Source of the DNA: Seminavis robusta
Taxonomy: Eukaryota > Bacillariophyta > Bacillariophyceae > Naviculales > Naviculaceae
Length of the DNA: 64,000 nucleotides
NCBI GenBank assembly: GCA_903772945.1
Contig: CAICTM010000166.1
Coordinates: 38,133-102,132, forward strand
Reading direction: 5' to 3'
The position numbers were made by a program, and so were the translations under genes. Under the pieces are notes generated by a model. It was not told where the DNA came from. It saw only the letters and a program-made list of their open reading frames with translations, and did not search any database. Shown piece after piece: positions 31,559 through 41,746 of this stretch. Every line of letters starts with the position of its first letter. Position 1 is the stretch's first letter.

Positions 31559-33328
31559 CGTCTCCTCTCGCCTCTTGGTTCATCAATTGCCAAAAAACGA
31601 TGCTTGCAACCAAAACAAGGAGCAGAGCACAAGAAGAATCCAACGGAAAGACTGTACCACTTTGAATTTGGCCAGAGAACTTACGAAAGATACTTAAGAC
31701 AATGAACTCAAAGCATTAATGATGATCGCTGAAAATTTCGTGCCAACTGCTGTGAGAGTCCAAGCCTCCGTTTTGAACTCCGGCCGTACGCTTGACCATT
31801 GTACAGTACCACCAGTACTCGTACCACCACCTCCCTTTGCCTGAACCTTGTTGCCCTTGTTCACTACCGTACGGTAGCGACCCAACCTAAATCCGGTCCG
31901 GGATAGTCTTGATCAGCTCCAACTATTTGTTGGGGTAAGACCTTTTTGTACCAGCCATTCTCTTTTCGAAGGAGACAGGGGTGCGAACCAGCGCCGGTAT
32001 GGTACCGTCCTGTAAGACCGCAACTGTACTACTCCAGCAGCTAACAAGGTACATATCTTCTTGGATCACAGCAGGTAAAAGCTCAGGAAGAAGAAGAAAA
32101 AGAAAACCAGCCAGCGGTTGGTACTGACTGATACATCTAAAGCAGCGACGTAAGCAAGGAGTGAAGCAAGTACGCTATCGGCAGCCATACATCGACGGAT
32201 CCAATCAACGCAAGCGGAAGGAGATGTATGTATTCGGATTCTGGTGAAGAGCACGTTTCATCTCCCGACTACTACTAGAGCAATCCTGCCAGGTAATGCA
32301 AAAAGAAATCAAGACGGTTTATGGCCCCTTCGATGTGTCTACGTTAGTTGAAGCTACCAGGTATGGTATCTGGGACGTGACTGCACTTGTCAGACAGTGC
32401 CGTACGGTACGGTACGGTACTCTGGGCAGGCAACATCTGGTCTACCGACTGGTACAGTTCACAAACAACCGGGGACAACTACGAATGGGCGTTTGCACCT
32501 CGTTCTTGAAAAACATGATGGGGAAACATGATGCCATTATCGACGATGAATTGTGGGTAGAAGAAGCATTTCCAGCCAGAAAACCATCCAGAGTACCTAC
32601 TTTTTGCTTGTGGGGCCGACGTTGTGCTTGGACTTCTGCCATGGTCCAAACAAACAACTGCTGGCTTGGTTTGGAAAGGAGCAAGATAACCGGACGAGAG
32701 AAGGTCCTTCACGTGGGATGGAGGTTGTCGCTTGAGCATTCGTTGGACGGCGGAGCTTTTCAGGAGGCACAGACATGGTGCTGACCGCTGACAGCTGACA
32801 GCGACTGGTACTCTTCTCGATTCGATTCGACTCAAAGGCAGCTCGGTGGTATTACTGCCACTTCGACGGCGACGCAGCGGTTTCGGGTCCATCTGGGTGT
32901 GGGAACAGTCTAATCGTAGTTTCTTCGTAGAAAGCAAGTAGAGAATCCACGTACGTATGATTTGTACCACCGGTTATGTAGGACGAACTACTGGTTAGCA
33001 AGTCTGTCCGTGATTGGAAATAATGAGGGGATCTTTTGCTTCCGAAGCCAATCTTCTCCTCGCAGAGGTACTAGACTACCAGGTACCGGTACTACACAAT
33101 CCCCACAACTCTGGTGGGCGGTCCAGGGTAGGGAAGCTATTGACTGCAGTATTGAAGCATACCATAGAGTTGCTGGGCCTGTGCTTTTTGCTGGTTAATC
33201 AAAAATGTGCCTTTTTCACAAAATTGATCTCTAACAAGTTCAACAGACGACATCAGTTAGACTAGTTGTTCTCGCAGCCAAGTTGAGAAAAAGAAACAAA
33301 AAGTACTTTGAAATTACCACATGTAAAG
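31559..33328. other. Intergenic, no gene recognised
   Basis: Weak open frames around 32296-32970 on both strands have no domain signal and contain a GTACGGTACGGTACGGTAC simple repeat near 32400. The region probably carries the promoters of the flanking divergent genes. Confidence 0.45.
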
Positions 33329-34077
33329 ATGGTTGACAGCTCCAGGAAGAACGACTCTCCAAAAGGTGCGTCAATGGCGTCCAAGCTTTCACCACTCCAG
33401 ACTGCGCTAGGGCGCGGAGGAATTGCAAACAACCACGGTAAGTAGCTCCTTCTCTGTTCGTGGGTGATGTTGAGTGGCATCAGCGTTTGTGGATTCCTAA
33501 CACCGAAATGTTGTTGGGGACACCGCTATTGTGGATAGAGGGCAACAAGGTGTACCGTGAGATTGTGATGCTTTACAAACCGGCTTATCTCGAGGCGAAG
33601 CTTCACAAGGACAAAGCTGCAATCGTCAAGCAGGTGCAAAGTCATCTCCAGGAACAGGGGTTTGAATTTGTTCAAAATGCGAAAGGAACCTGGGTCGAGG
33701 CGCCTCCCAAAACGGTTCGCAGAAAGGTGGTCCAGGCTTTACGGGAAGGATGTCCAGAACTGCGAATCCACCTCAAGGCGGGTAATCTTCTGAAGAACGA
33801 TGCTCCTGTCCTTGATCATCCAAAGAAGGAGAATGAAACTGAAGCCATTGATGCCTTGACGGACGCGACGATTGGGGAGGGTTGGGTTTCCCTTGATACG
33901 GATGCCCTCGTTCCTGAGGGCACATCGGACGACGGTGTCCTGGTGGAAGCCCTCGGCAACTTTGACACGCATTGGTTGGATCATATTCCCATTTGGGACG
34001 ATGCCGAACTAGAAGCGTCCTTCGTGGACCTAATGTCTGAGCTTTGGGATCATGATGCCGAAACCAGCACCAACTAG
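33329..34077 (+). CDS. Short divergent DUF6824-like protein (paralogue 3)
   Basis: Exon 1 is 33329-33437 and exon 2 is 33539-34077; the intron is phase 1 and the product has 215 residues. Joining restores the motif LGRGGIANNHEGNKVYREIV, equivalent to CGRGGRINSHEGNVQFRDIV of paralogue 4. AAIVKQVQSHLQEQGFEFVQ, then TWVEAPPKTVRRKVVQALRE, match the remainder of the domain. The conserved Cys before GRGG is Leu-Gly here, and Pro-Gly-Arg-Phe-Leu is replaced. The acidic C-terminus (about 125-215) ends in WDDAELEASFVDLMSELWDH, an amphipathic acidic/hydrophobic stretch like an activation domain. The family assignment is by eye but supported by the splice junction restoring the motif. Confidence 0.75.
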
Positions 34078-34948
34078 GTCCTTCCTTGTTGAAAGATAGT
34101 TTACCAGGTAGAGCAAAGAAGAATGCAAGCATCCCAGCCAGAGAATCAATGTGGCTCTTGTGGATTCGATTCGTCGGCTGGCGCCTATGGACGGAGTCAA
34201 TCAATTCTCGAGGACAACGTCAATCACCACCAAGTCAATAACTCCAGTACGGTAGCCACTAAAGTATTGCTTTTAAAAGTTGTATGGTTAAGTATAACTA
34301 AGTTGAAGATTCTTGAACAATGGTTCTTGCCTTTCCTCCGTTCGATCTACGATGTGGCCACTGGTACCGCAGCGAGGCAGCCAAGTCATGAAGCCATGAA
34401 GTCTCCGCTCGCTCCAGCCGCAGTAAACCTCCTGACTCGACTCGACTCAGTCGAGTCAGTCTCACCCCGAACGGTTCCTTTGCGCGCCTCTGGCTACTCC
34501 AGTAGAGCAGAAGCAGCCAATTGACCTGCCGTTGTACTAGCTAGTACAGAGTCGAGTCAATCTTCTCGTGTTTTTTCTCCCAAAAGTCGAACGATAGTGG
34601 TACTACCTTACGCTGAAGATACCAGGTACCAGTATTGCTTATTACTGTGAAGCACTGCGGCCACGCAGCCAATTGAGCTCGCTCTAGCTCGGTCTGGCTA
34701 GCTACTGACTCGCTAGCTAGCAGCTAGCTAGTAGATCAAATGTTGTTTTTACCGGTATGGAGTGGCAACACATACATTCTCTTCGCACCGCGACCGTCTC
34801 GAGTGACAGTCAGTCCTGTCCTTGAACCTCGTGCGGTATGACTGTACTAGTATGCTGTAAGATCGTGGCGTGGATTATCTGTTCCCGTTCTCTTTGAAAA
34901 AAAGATTAGACTCACTCGACTCGACTCGACTCGACTCTCGACTCCACT
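34078..34948. other. Intergenic, simple-repeat rich
   Basis: No gene is recognised. GAGTC/GACTC runs occur at 34436-34460 and 34911-34946, and clustered CTAGCTAGC words at 34690-34735. Confidence 0.5.
34911..34946. repeat. (CTCGA)n/(GACTC)n pentanucleotide repeat
   Basis: Six to seven units of ACTCG/TCGAC directly abut the left end of the 444-bp MITE. Confidence 0.85.
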
Positions 34949-35392
34949 GGGTTACTCGGCATTTTGTCTATTTAAGCTATTGTGTCTGATTAAAGAGTTG
35001 CTTAAATGTTCTATGCTCCTTAGAAAAAGTGGCTTATGTCTCACAATGTCTCACTTTGTATACCAATGTCTCACAATGTCTCACTTTGTCTACCAATGTA
35101 TCACTTTGTCTACTAATGTCTACCAATGTATCACTTTGTCTACTAATGTCTACAAGGTAGTGTAAAACAGCACAAAAATGTCTCACAATGTCTCACAATG
35201 TCTCACAATGTCTCACAATGTCTCACTTTGTCTACCAATGTCTCACTTTGTATACTAATGTCTACGAATGTATCACTTTGTCTCCTAATGTCTCCTAATG
35301 TCTTAAATCTTTTCAACAGTCTGTAGACATTTCCATAAGTCAAAGGATCCCTTTATCCCCAAAACACAAACAGACAGAATGCCGCGTAACCC
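34949..35392. mobile_element. 444-bp MITE copy A with 10-bp internal minisatellite
   Basis: The element begins GGGTTACTCGGCATTTTGTC and ends with the imperfect inverted complement (GACAGAATGCCGCGTAACCC). The interior from about 35035 to 35310 is built from 10-bp words such as AATGTCTCAC, TTTGTCTACC and TATCACTTTG. The flanks, TTTAAGCTATTGTGTCTGAT on the left and GTAGACATTTCCATAAG on the right, are unique to the element. A second copy of exactly the same length lies at 61009-61452. It encodes no protein. No clear target duplication is seen. Confidence 0.88.
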
Positions 35393-35517
35393 TGGTGCGG
35401 CTGGGACCCAGCACCGATCGCCTCGGCGCTCTCCTTATTGTGCCACAATCCCCGGTAAAGTTACAAGAGAAAGGAACTACTAGTACCAGTATCTATAGTT
35501 AATAACAAAAAAGAGAC

Positions 35518-38360
35518 ATGACAGACAATAACCATAACGCAACCTTGCCTGATACAGGTCTTGTAGGAGGCAAACTGGACGATGAGAATGGTGCCAGTGG
35601 TGAGGCACCACCGCCTCCTCCTCCTGCGACTGATGGCACCCAGAATGGCAAAGCGGGCGGTCCACCGGCGGCCATCCGGAATACTGCTGCCGCAACAACA
35701 ACAACAACAGAGGAGTTTTCACCACCCAAATTGATAGTACGAAAAGGCAGCAAGAACGCCGGAACGAAAAAGGGTTCGAAACGAACGGAATTCCCGCAAT
35801 CCTTTTGGTACCGACTGTGTCAGATATTTGAACGAGGCGCATACAAAACCCAAACGGAATTCTTGCGAAGTGCCGACAGTGGCCCCGATGTGAGTATTTT
35901 CCATCGAATGCATTTCAGCCGCGCCTACAAAAAGTACCTGAATGGTGCCCTCGTCAATTGCGAAGAATCGCGGTGTCGAAAACGAAAGTACGAATGTCTG
36001 GAAAAACGGGTCATTGAGTATTGGACACTGCAGCAGCACTTGTTGGATCAGGAGGAGAAACAACTGCAAGTAGAAGAGCAGATACAACAGCAACAGCAGG
36101 CTCTATTTTATGATGGCACTCCTGCTACGGCGTTTCCAACAGAGGAGTATCCGCCACAACAAACAGCAGCAAAGAGAAGCAAAACAACCAAAAAGGGAAA
36201 ATCACCTTTGGCATGGAGCAATATTCAACAATTGGCGCGAGGATGGGCCAAGGAAATGGGCTTCGATGATGGCTTTCAAGCATCCGCTGGATGGATTGAC
36301 AATGTAAGTTTGTTTGTTTGTATACAATTTTCGGTAGTGATCATCACATCATCACTCGCTAAAAAATACATACTTGCTTATATATTGGGCAGGTTCTGAA
36401 GCGCCATCAACGAGGATTGGAAGCCCTCAAAACACGAGCATCTCTGGATGACACGGTGACGCAACGTCGAAACTGGGCCGATTATACGCAACGCAAGGAA
36501 GCGTTGCAACAAGAATTGCAGCGAGCCGATCAAGTTGCTCTGATCGATGCCAAAGGTTTGAGGGTGGGAGACCGTGTCAATGTCTTGGATGTGTCTCATC
36601 GGCAACAGCAGCAACAGACAGGTGGAGGAGACTTGGTAATTACACAAATCCACAAACCACCACCAAGCCTCGACAACAACAACAATAAACTCGGCAAGCG
36701 AACAGGCGAAGAACGATCCGTGGAAGGTTTCACCTACGTCACGGTGGAACGGAAACGGCACGGAAGTACCCAAACATTTCCCATCCAGGATGTGCGTCGA
36801 GTGGTCAAAGCACAAGAAGAGGACGTTGTCACTATTCGCCAACTCTTGCAACCCGGGCTAGATAGCTACCAGACAGCCGTGGCACACTTTCCAAAAATGT
36901 CCTTGACAGGGGCGCGAGTGCTTCGACCATTGTGGGAAGACAGCGACAATGAGCAAATGGAAGCGACAATGACAACAAAGATGCGTCTGCAATACAGTGA
37001 TACTAGCTGCGCCGAAAAGATCAACGTGCAAGCCTTGAGGAGTCATGTTCTGCCCCAGTTTCGACGTGATCAAAAGAACAGAACCAAATTCCTAGAAGAG
37101 CTACGGGGCTTGTCGCAGAGAACCAAGGCGCAGCAAGATGTATTGGACAAGCTGCTGTACGCACAAATGACACACGACATGGCAAAGGACCTGCTGGACC
37201 TTGTCCAAGGCATTCCTACGAAAAGTAAAAGTGTTGTCTATCAGGTCGACTATCAGCCGCTCGATGCTTCCATGCGTGGACGGCTCTTTGCGCTCCATCC
37301 AGCGCCGTTGCCGCCCGATGCATCGCTCAAATCTTACGCTCCTCGACCGCTCACGCTGCAAGCCATGCCGCGAGATCTTCGAAACGCTTTGGTGGCATCC
37401 TTTGCGCATTGGATCAAGTGTGATGAGAGCGACATGGCAGTCGGTATTTTGTGCAGTTTGGCAGGAATGGCACAAGCTACCAGCTTGATTCCGTCTTGGC
37501 TGGACTATCGTCAGCATGCGACGGCATGGAACAATTTCATCCGAGGAGTTCATGATGGCATTTCTCCAGCTCAGGCACAACTGCTGCCGAAAGTACTCTT
37601 GCAAGGAGGCACCTATGAGACGTGGAAGCAGGCAATGGAGGAACAGACGGAAATTGCCATGCCATCATCTACAGATGAGAGTTTGTTGTCGCTGCAGACA
37701 TTCATTGTGCGATTGACAACCGAGTGGAGGGCTCTGCGAGATCTTGTCGTGACTCTTCCACAATACGCTTGGGTACAACTCGACAAAGCAGCACTCCTTG
37801 CATCCCACGACTATGCCCCTGCCACCATTCCCAACATCAGCATGGTACGAATTATGCAAGCCTGCGAACGTGAGATCTGGACGTCGGTGAGCAATCTTGT
37901 CCAGTCTCAAGGGTGGATCGTCAGAGCCAAGTTGATTGACGGTCTCTTGGTGGAAGCACCCTCTTTGACGGACTCCTTTTCGTCGATATTGGCTCTTGCA
38001 GAGAAAGCTGTCAAGAGTCGTGGCTGGGGTGTTGGACTGGTGGAAGGCGAGTGTTATGGAAAGTTTTCAGGGCACAACAAGGCACCCTTGGCCATGCTAC
38101 AAGAAGCTCGACGAGCCATGGAGGAGTTACAAGAGGAAATGGACGCTGTACGCACAGCGCAAGTCCCAAACGACAATACCATGCAACCGACTGCACAACC
38201 AGCCATTGCGACGGCGGAGCAGGTTCAGCCACCGACTCCAAATATTCTTGAACAGAACACGGACCAGGGGCAAGGAAGTCGCCCCAGCGACGCACAACAA
38301 ACAACCGAAGAACTGGAAAGGAGAGCCACCAATGGAGACTTGCTCTTTGTGCCTCTCTAG
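35518..38360 (+). CDS. CENP-B-type DNA-binding protein with polymerase-like C-terminal half
   Basis: Exon 1 is 35518-36303 and exon 2 is 36393-38360; the 89-bp GT-AG intron is phase 0, giving 917 residues. Residues about 80-275 resemble the pogo/Tc5/CENP-B DNA-binding region: KRTEFPQSFWYRLCQIFERG, a charged helix, then SPLAWSNIQQLARGWAKEMG and FQASAGWIDNVLKRHQRG, the last fitting the CENP-B HTH ending. Residues about 550-790 match, in order, a family-A-like polymerase lineage known from protist mobile elements and virophage-like elements: GRLFA (558), LQAMPRDLRNAL (584), CDESDMAVGILCSLA (605, motif A position), a Lys/Gly block LLPKVLLQGG, MVRIMQACEREIW (747) and LIDGLLVE (776, motif C position). 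The classic DIDxxNAHP is degraded, so activity is doubtful. No DDE transposase domain is present. Confidence 0.6.
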
Positions 38361-38928
38361 GCTCTGGGCAGATCATTTGAATTTCGGCTTGAAAAGGTTC
38401 ATGAATCCTGTCAAGTCGAGTCAGTCCGGTCGCCTAAAATGCACCGTTGACTGCTAAGCGTAGAAAAGCTCATTCATACCTGGAAGACCAAGCCCTAAAA
38501 ATGATTACAGGGGCAGGATCTTTCGTTTGCTAGTCTCTGAAGGGGCCAGTGAGAGAAATGTGAGAGTTTTAATATCGTAGGTTCGGCTTATGGATTTGGT
38601 TGATTGTTGACTGGTTTGTGTGAGGTCGCAGTCACGGGAGGGACTAGTGACTATAGTAAATCCACCAGAGGCCGATCGACCCACTTCTGCCTTCTTTTTG
38701 CTGTCTTCTATCCTAACTCCCTACATGACATTAAGATTCATTTTCCATAGTAGAATGCTACTTTGTCCACAATATTGAGAGGGCATTGTCGATATCTTCT
38801 ACTCCAATACCTTGAAGCAACAAACACAAGAATGGCAGAATCGGTTCCAGGGTCTCAAGAAAAGCAGCCCAAGACATAATGAACATGACCCTCTGTGATT
38901 ACGACCTCTGCATACTTCTCGTTCTCTG
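38361..38928. other. Intergenic between convergent genes
   Basis: About 570 bp between the 3' ends of the CENP-B/polymerase-like gene and the NTPase gene. No gene or array is recognised. Confidence 0.5.
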
Positions 38929-41019
38929 TCAGATCTTTGAACTCCTTTTCCAGCTTCCTTCCAGATTGATTCCGCCTTGGATTGAGGGCCTGGATGATCC
39001 CCTCAACCTTCTCTTCCTCTCTCCGGAACCAGCTTTTTTCACAAGGTGTTGTTCTGTGTCCAGAAGGTCCTTCTCTGTCTTGTGGTGTCCATTCCTAGCT
39101 GACACAGCATAGAGCATGTGATCCTCACTGTCACCCTTGAAGCGGACAGGCAGGATCAAGTCATGGTGGGCTGACTTATGCTCCCAGTTTGCATGAATTG
39201 CTTTTGAATCAAATCCTCGTTCGTCAAGTATCGCCTTGGTTGCAAACACCTCCTTCTTGGCATTTGCACTTATGCCATTAACAAGGCACACCTCGACTCT
39301 TTTGAGGGTCTTTATGGCAGCCAAATTCTCCTCTTGTTGTGGGAGCAATTCGTCCAAGCCGATGTAGGTGTTTCCGGGGTCTAGCCCCTTCATCCAACAC
39401 AGGCTGAAGAAACGCGCCACCAGTGCACTGGCGAATGTCTTTTCCCATGCAAGTCCGCTTGATGTAGCAGCAGCACATTTGTAGAGCTGCTGGATGGTTG
39501 GCAGAAGGTCATGCACATTGAACTTACATTCACTCTGGACCCATTGATGAATTGTGTCCGCTTCTTTATGCCACAGTAGGCGCGGGATCCTGCAGTAGTG
39601 CCCTGTCTTCTTGGCACCCTCTCTGCCTGCAAGAAAAGCAATTGACCACCATCGAAGATTGTCCCATGTGACCTTTTCCCCAGGAATGAATGTGCCTTCT
39701 TTCAGCTCAACATCGCACACAGCTGAAATTAGAATTGCTTTGGCCAGGCATTCGACAGTTAGCTTCCCCTCTCTCACCGGCTCAGAGACATCCTTGTACA
39801 ATTCAAGCACATCATTCTCCCAATTCCCATGCCTTGGTGCTATCAGAGAGTGTTTCTTCGAAGAGAACGCCTGCACAACCATGCGCGGGATTCCTGCAGT
39901 TACCGCATAAACCGTTCGAACAAATCTGATTTGTTCGTCCACTAGATCTTTGAGGGGGTTAGTAACTTCTTGACCCTCTTGTAGGTTATGTTTGTAGCGA
40001 CAATATAGGCGTGTGGCCGCCTCCTCGGACAAGGCATTCAAGGGAGCCAAGCGCTTGTGATTCACATGTGTTTGAAAATCCAAAGGTGCCGGAAGTTCTC
40101 GTGTTTGTCCCGTCCCGAAGGCAACTATGGTGTGATTGTTTGGAATGCGCATCATAAGCCACTCGAGCGCAAGATACCTTGTTGGCGAGCTTTGGTGCTT
40201 GCGCTTAGATGGCATTGGCATGTTCTCACCGTCACTGGTAGAAACATGGAGTTCAGCAGCTGAGTCCTTGATTCTTGATGCAGGATTGTTCCTGCTCGGT
40301 GAGTTCATTGGAGTGTGCATGTCATTGACAACAGCTAGCACTTCAGCAGTATCAATAAAAATAATGGGATTTGGCCCATCCCCTTCTTCAGAACTGAGGA
40401 AGCCTTTGGTGCAGCTCTTCCACCAGTCATAGGCTTGTTTTCCACTTCTGATTGAATCCAATTTTCCCACCAAAGACGACGGCAAACTCTCACTATTCCA
40501 CATATCCCCGACAGTTGCTGTGCTCGTGAACTCGACTCCATCAATGGAAGTGTCCCCAAAGATCCTGCACAAGTGATACCCAACAAGGGCGATGAGAAAC
40601 CTGTCAGTTGCTTCTGCATTGCTTTTGAGTACTTCTGGAATCAGTCCAACATTGTCCCTTTTAGCATCAATGATCATCAGACGACCACAATCTCGTGCTG
40701 CCTGAAAGTGATTAGATGACGTGGTTATCTTTCGAATTAGCGAAGTCTTTCCGCTGCCTCTTCCAGACCAAATGGTAGCACATTTTGGCTTTGGAGATGC
40801 CTTCATGGGCTCTAACCAACTCAAGATTTCTCGTTCAACATCATCACGCTCATAAATATCAGTCTCTTCAATGTTGTTGATGGAGCCGTCCACGTACTCA
40901 GCGAAGCGATCAAATTTTTTCCCAAACTGGTATGCAACCTTTTGCTTTTTATGAGGTGGGGCCAGCTGCTTCTGAGCGGGTGCCACCACAACCAAGGGAT
41001 GATCATAATCAATCGACAC
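38929..41019 (-). CDS. P-loop NTPase with nuclease-like C-terminus (CRN/mobile-element type)
   Basis: One long frame of about 696 codons. A P-loop ATPase occupies about residues 50-420: TDIYERDDVEREILSWLEP, Walker A WSGRGSGKTSLIRK (GRGSGKTS at 86-93), Walker B NPIIFIDTAEVL and a sensor-like TIVAFGTGQTREL. The C-terminal part (about 540-680) has LAWEKTF, then ERGFDSKAIHANWEHKS, HHDLILPVRF and YAVSARNGHH. That spacing resembles the E...D...(S/Q)xK/R core of PD-(D/E)XK nucleases fused to NTPases in Crinkler-type and transposon-linked proteins. The frame lacks a clear ATG: the first codon at 41019 is GTG, a stop lies just upstream at 41029-41031, and the next Met (40806) would cut the domain. An ATG-led frame at 41129 (MYEYAPDTEQPF) may be the true 5' end after a frameshift or small intron. 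Confidence 0.65.
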   Translation of the reverse strand: MSIDYDHPLVVVAPAQKQLAPPHKKQKVAYQFGKKFDRFAEYVDGSINNIEETDIYERDDVEREILSWLEPMKASPKPKCATIWSGRGSGKTSLIRKITTSSNHFQAARDCGRLMIIDAKRDNVGLIPEVLKSNAEATDRFLIALVGYHLCRIFGDTSIDGVEFTSTATVGDMWNSESLPSSLVGKLDSIRSGKQAYDWWKSCTKGFLSSEEGDGPNPIIFIDTAEVLAVVNDMHTPMNSPSRNNPASRIKDSAAELHVSTSDGENMPMPSKRKHQSSPTRYLALEWLMMRIPNNHTIVAFGTGQTRELPAPLDFQTHVNHKRLAPLNALSEEAATRLYCRYKHNLQEGQEVTNPLKDLVDEQIRFVRTVYAVTAGIPRMVVQAFSSKKHSLIAPRHGNWENDVLELYKDVSEPVREGKLTVECLAKAILISAVCDVELKEGTFIPGEKVTWDNLRWWSIAFLAGREGAKKTGHYCRIPRLLWHKEADTIHQWVQSECKFNVHDLLPTIQQLYKCAAATSSGLAWEKTFASALVARFFSLCWMKGLDPGNTYIGLDELLPQQEENLAAIKTLKRVEVCLVNGISANAKKEVFATKAILDERGFDSKAIHANWEHKSAHHDLILPVRFKGDSEDHMLYAVSARNGHHKTEKDLLDTEQHLVKKAGSGERKRRLRGSSRPSIQGGINLEGSWKRSSKI

Positions 41020-41129
41020 TCGAGGATTTTATTCCCCAATCCATCAATCAGCTCTTTCAATATCTTGTCTCCCCTAATGGAAGTCTGTTCAGAAAAAGGT
41101 TGTTCGGTGTCTGGGGCATACTCGTACAC

Positions 41130-41746
41130 CTAAACTTCACCCAGCAACGCAGGGCTGAGCTTCGGCAGCACCGCTGCTTTCAAGGCACCAATGTTCCTTG
41201 GAATTGGAATGATTTCTACAGGATCACGATCATTGGTCTCCTCTCCCTTGTTGTAGAGCCTAATCCAAACAGAACAAGACATGATGGTTGTTGTTGTTGC
41301 GCTTCGATTGTTGTCGTTGTTGTTGCGCTGTTGTTTTTGTGGATGTTGTTGTGTTCGCTCGGGGAGACTTGGAAGTTGTTTAACTGTCGTGGTTTCATCG
41401 GCAGGCTGGCGCCTGGCGTGGGAACTAGTAAAGGCTAGTAAAATCGATAAAAGACTAGCTAGCTAGTAGCTATCATAGTAGTACATGTAGTAGACCAGTA
41501 GTATTCCAGTACCGGTACCAGGTACTACCGGTACCGGTAGCGGTAGTGGCTACCGGTAGTACATAGTACAGTAACACGAATTTAAAGCCGATGACGAGCC
41601 TCGCCGAGTACGTACACTGTACGGTACCGGTACTAGTACCGGTTACCACGAGTACGGGGACCTGCGTGGCTTCACAAAATTCACCCTCCGCCAAAACTTT
41701 GTCATTCTGCCAAAACCAGTGACCTTCACCTTCGACGGTGGAAAAG
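41130..41746. other. Intergenic with dense GGTACC/ACCGGT palindromes
   Basis: No gene is recognised. Between 41505 and 41650, ACCGGT, GGTACC and TAGTAC palindromes recur many times (for example CCGGTACCAGGTACTACCGG). GTTGTTGTTG runs at 41285-41350 are simple repeat. Confidence 0.55.

Noticed and set aside
32296-32970. Frames of about 160 codons on both strands
   Set aside because: Neither translation resembles a domain and one runs through a GTACG simple repeat.
34980-35340. CRISPR-like repeat array
   Set aside because: The repeated words are contiguous 10-mers without unique spacers of constant length, lie inside a MITE, and the genome is eukaryotic.
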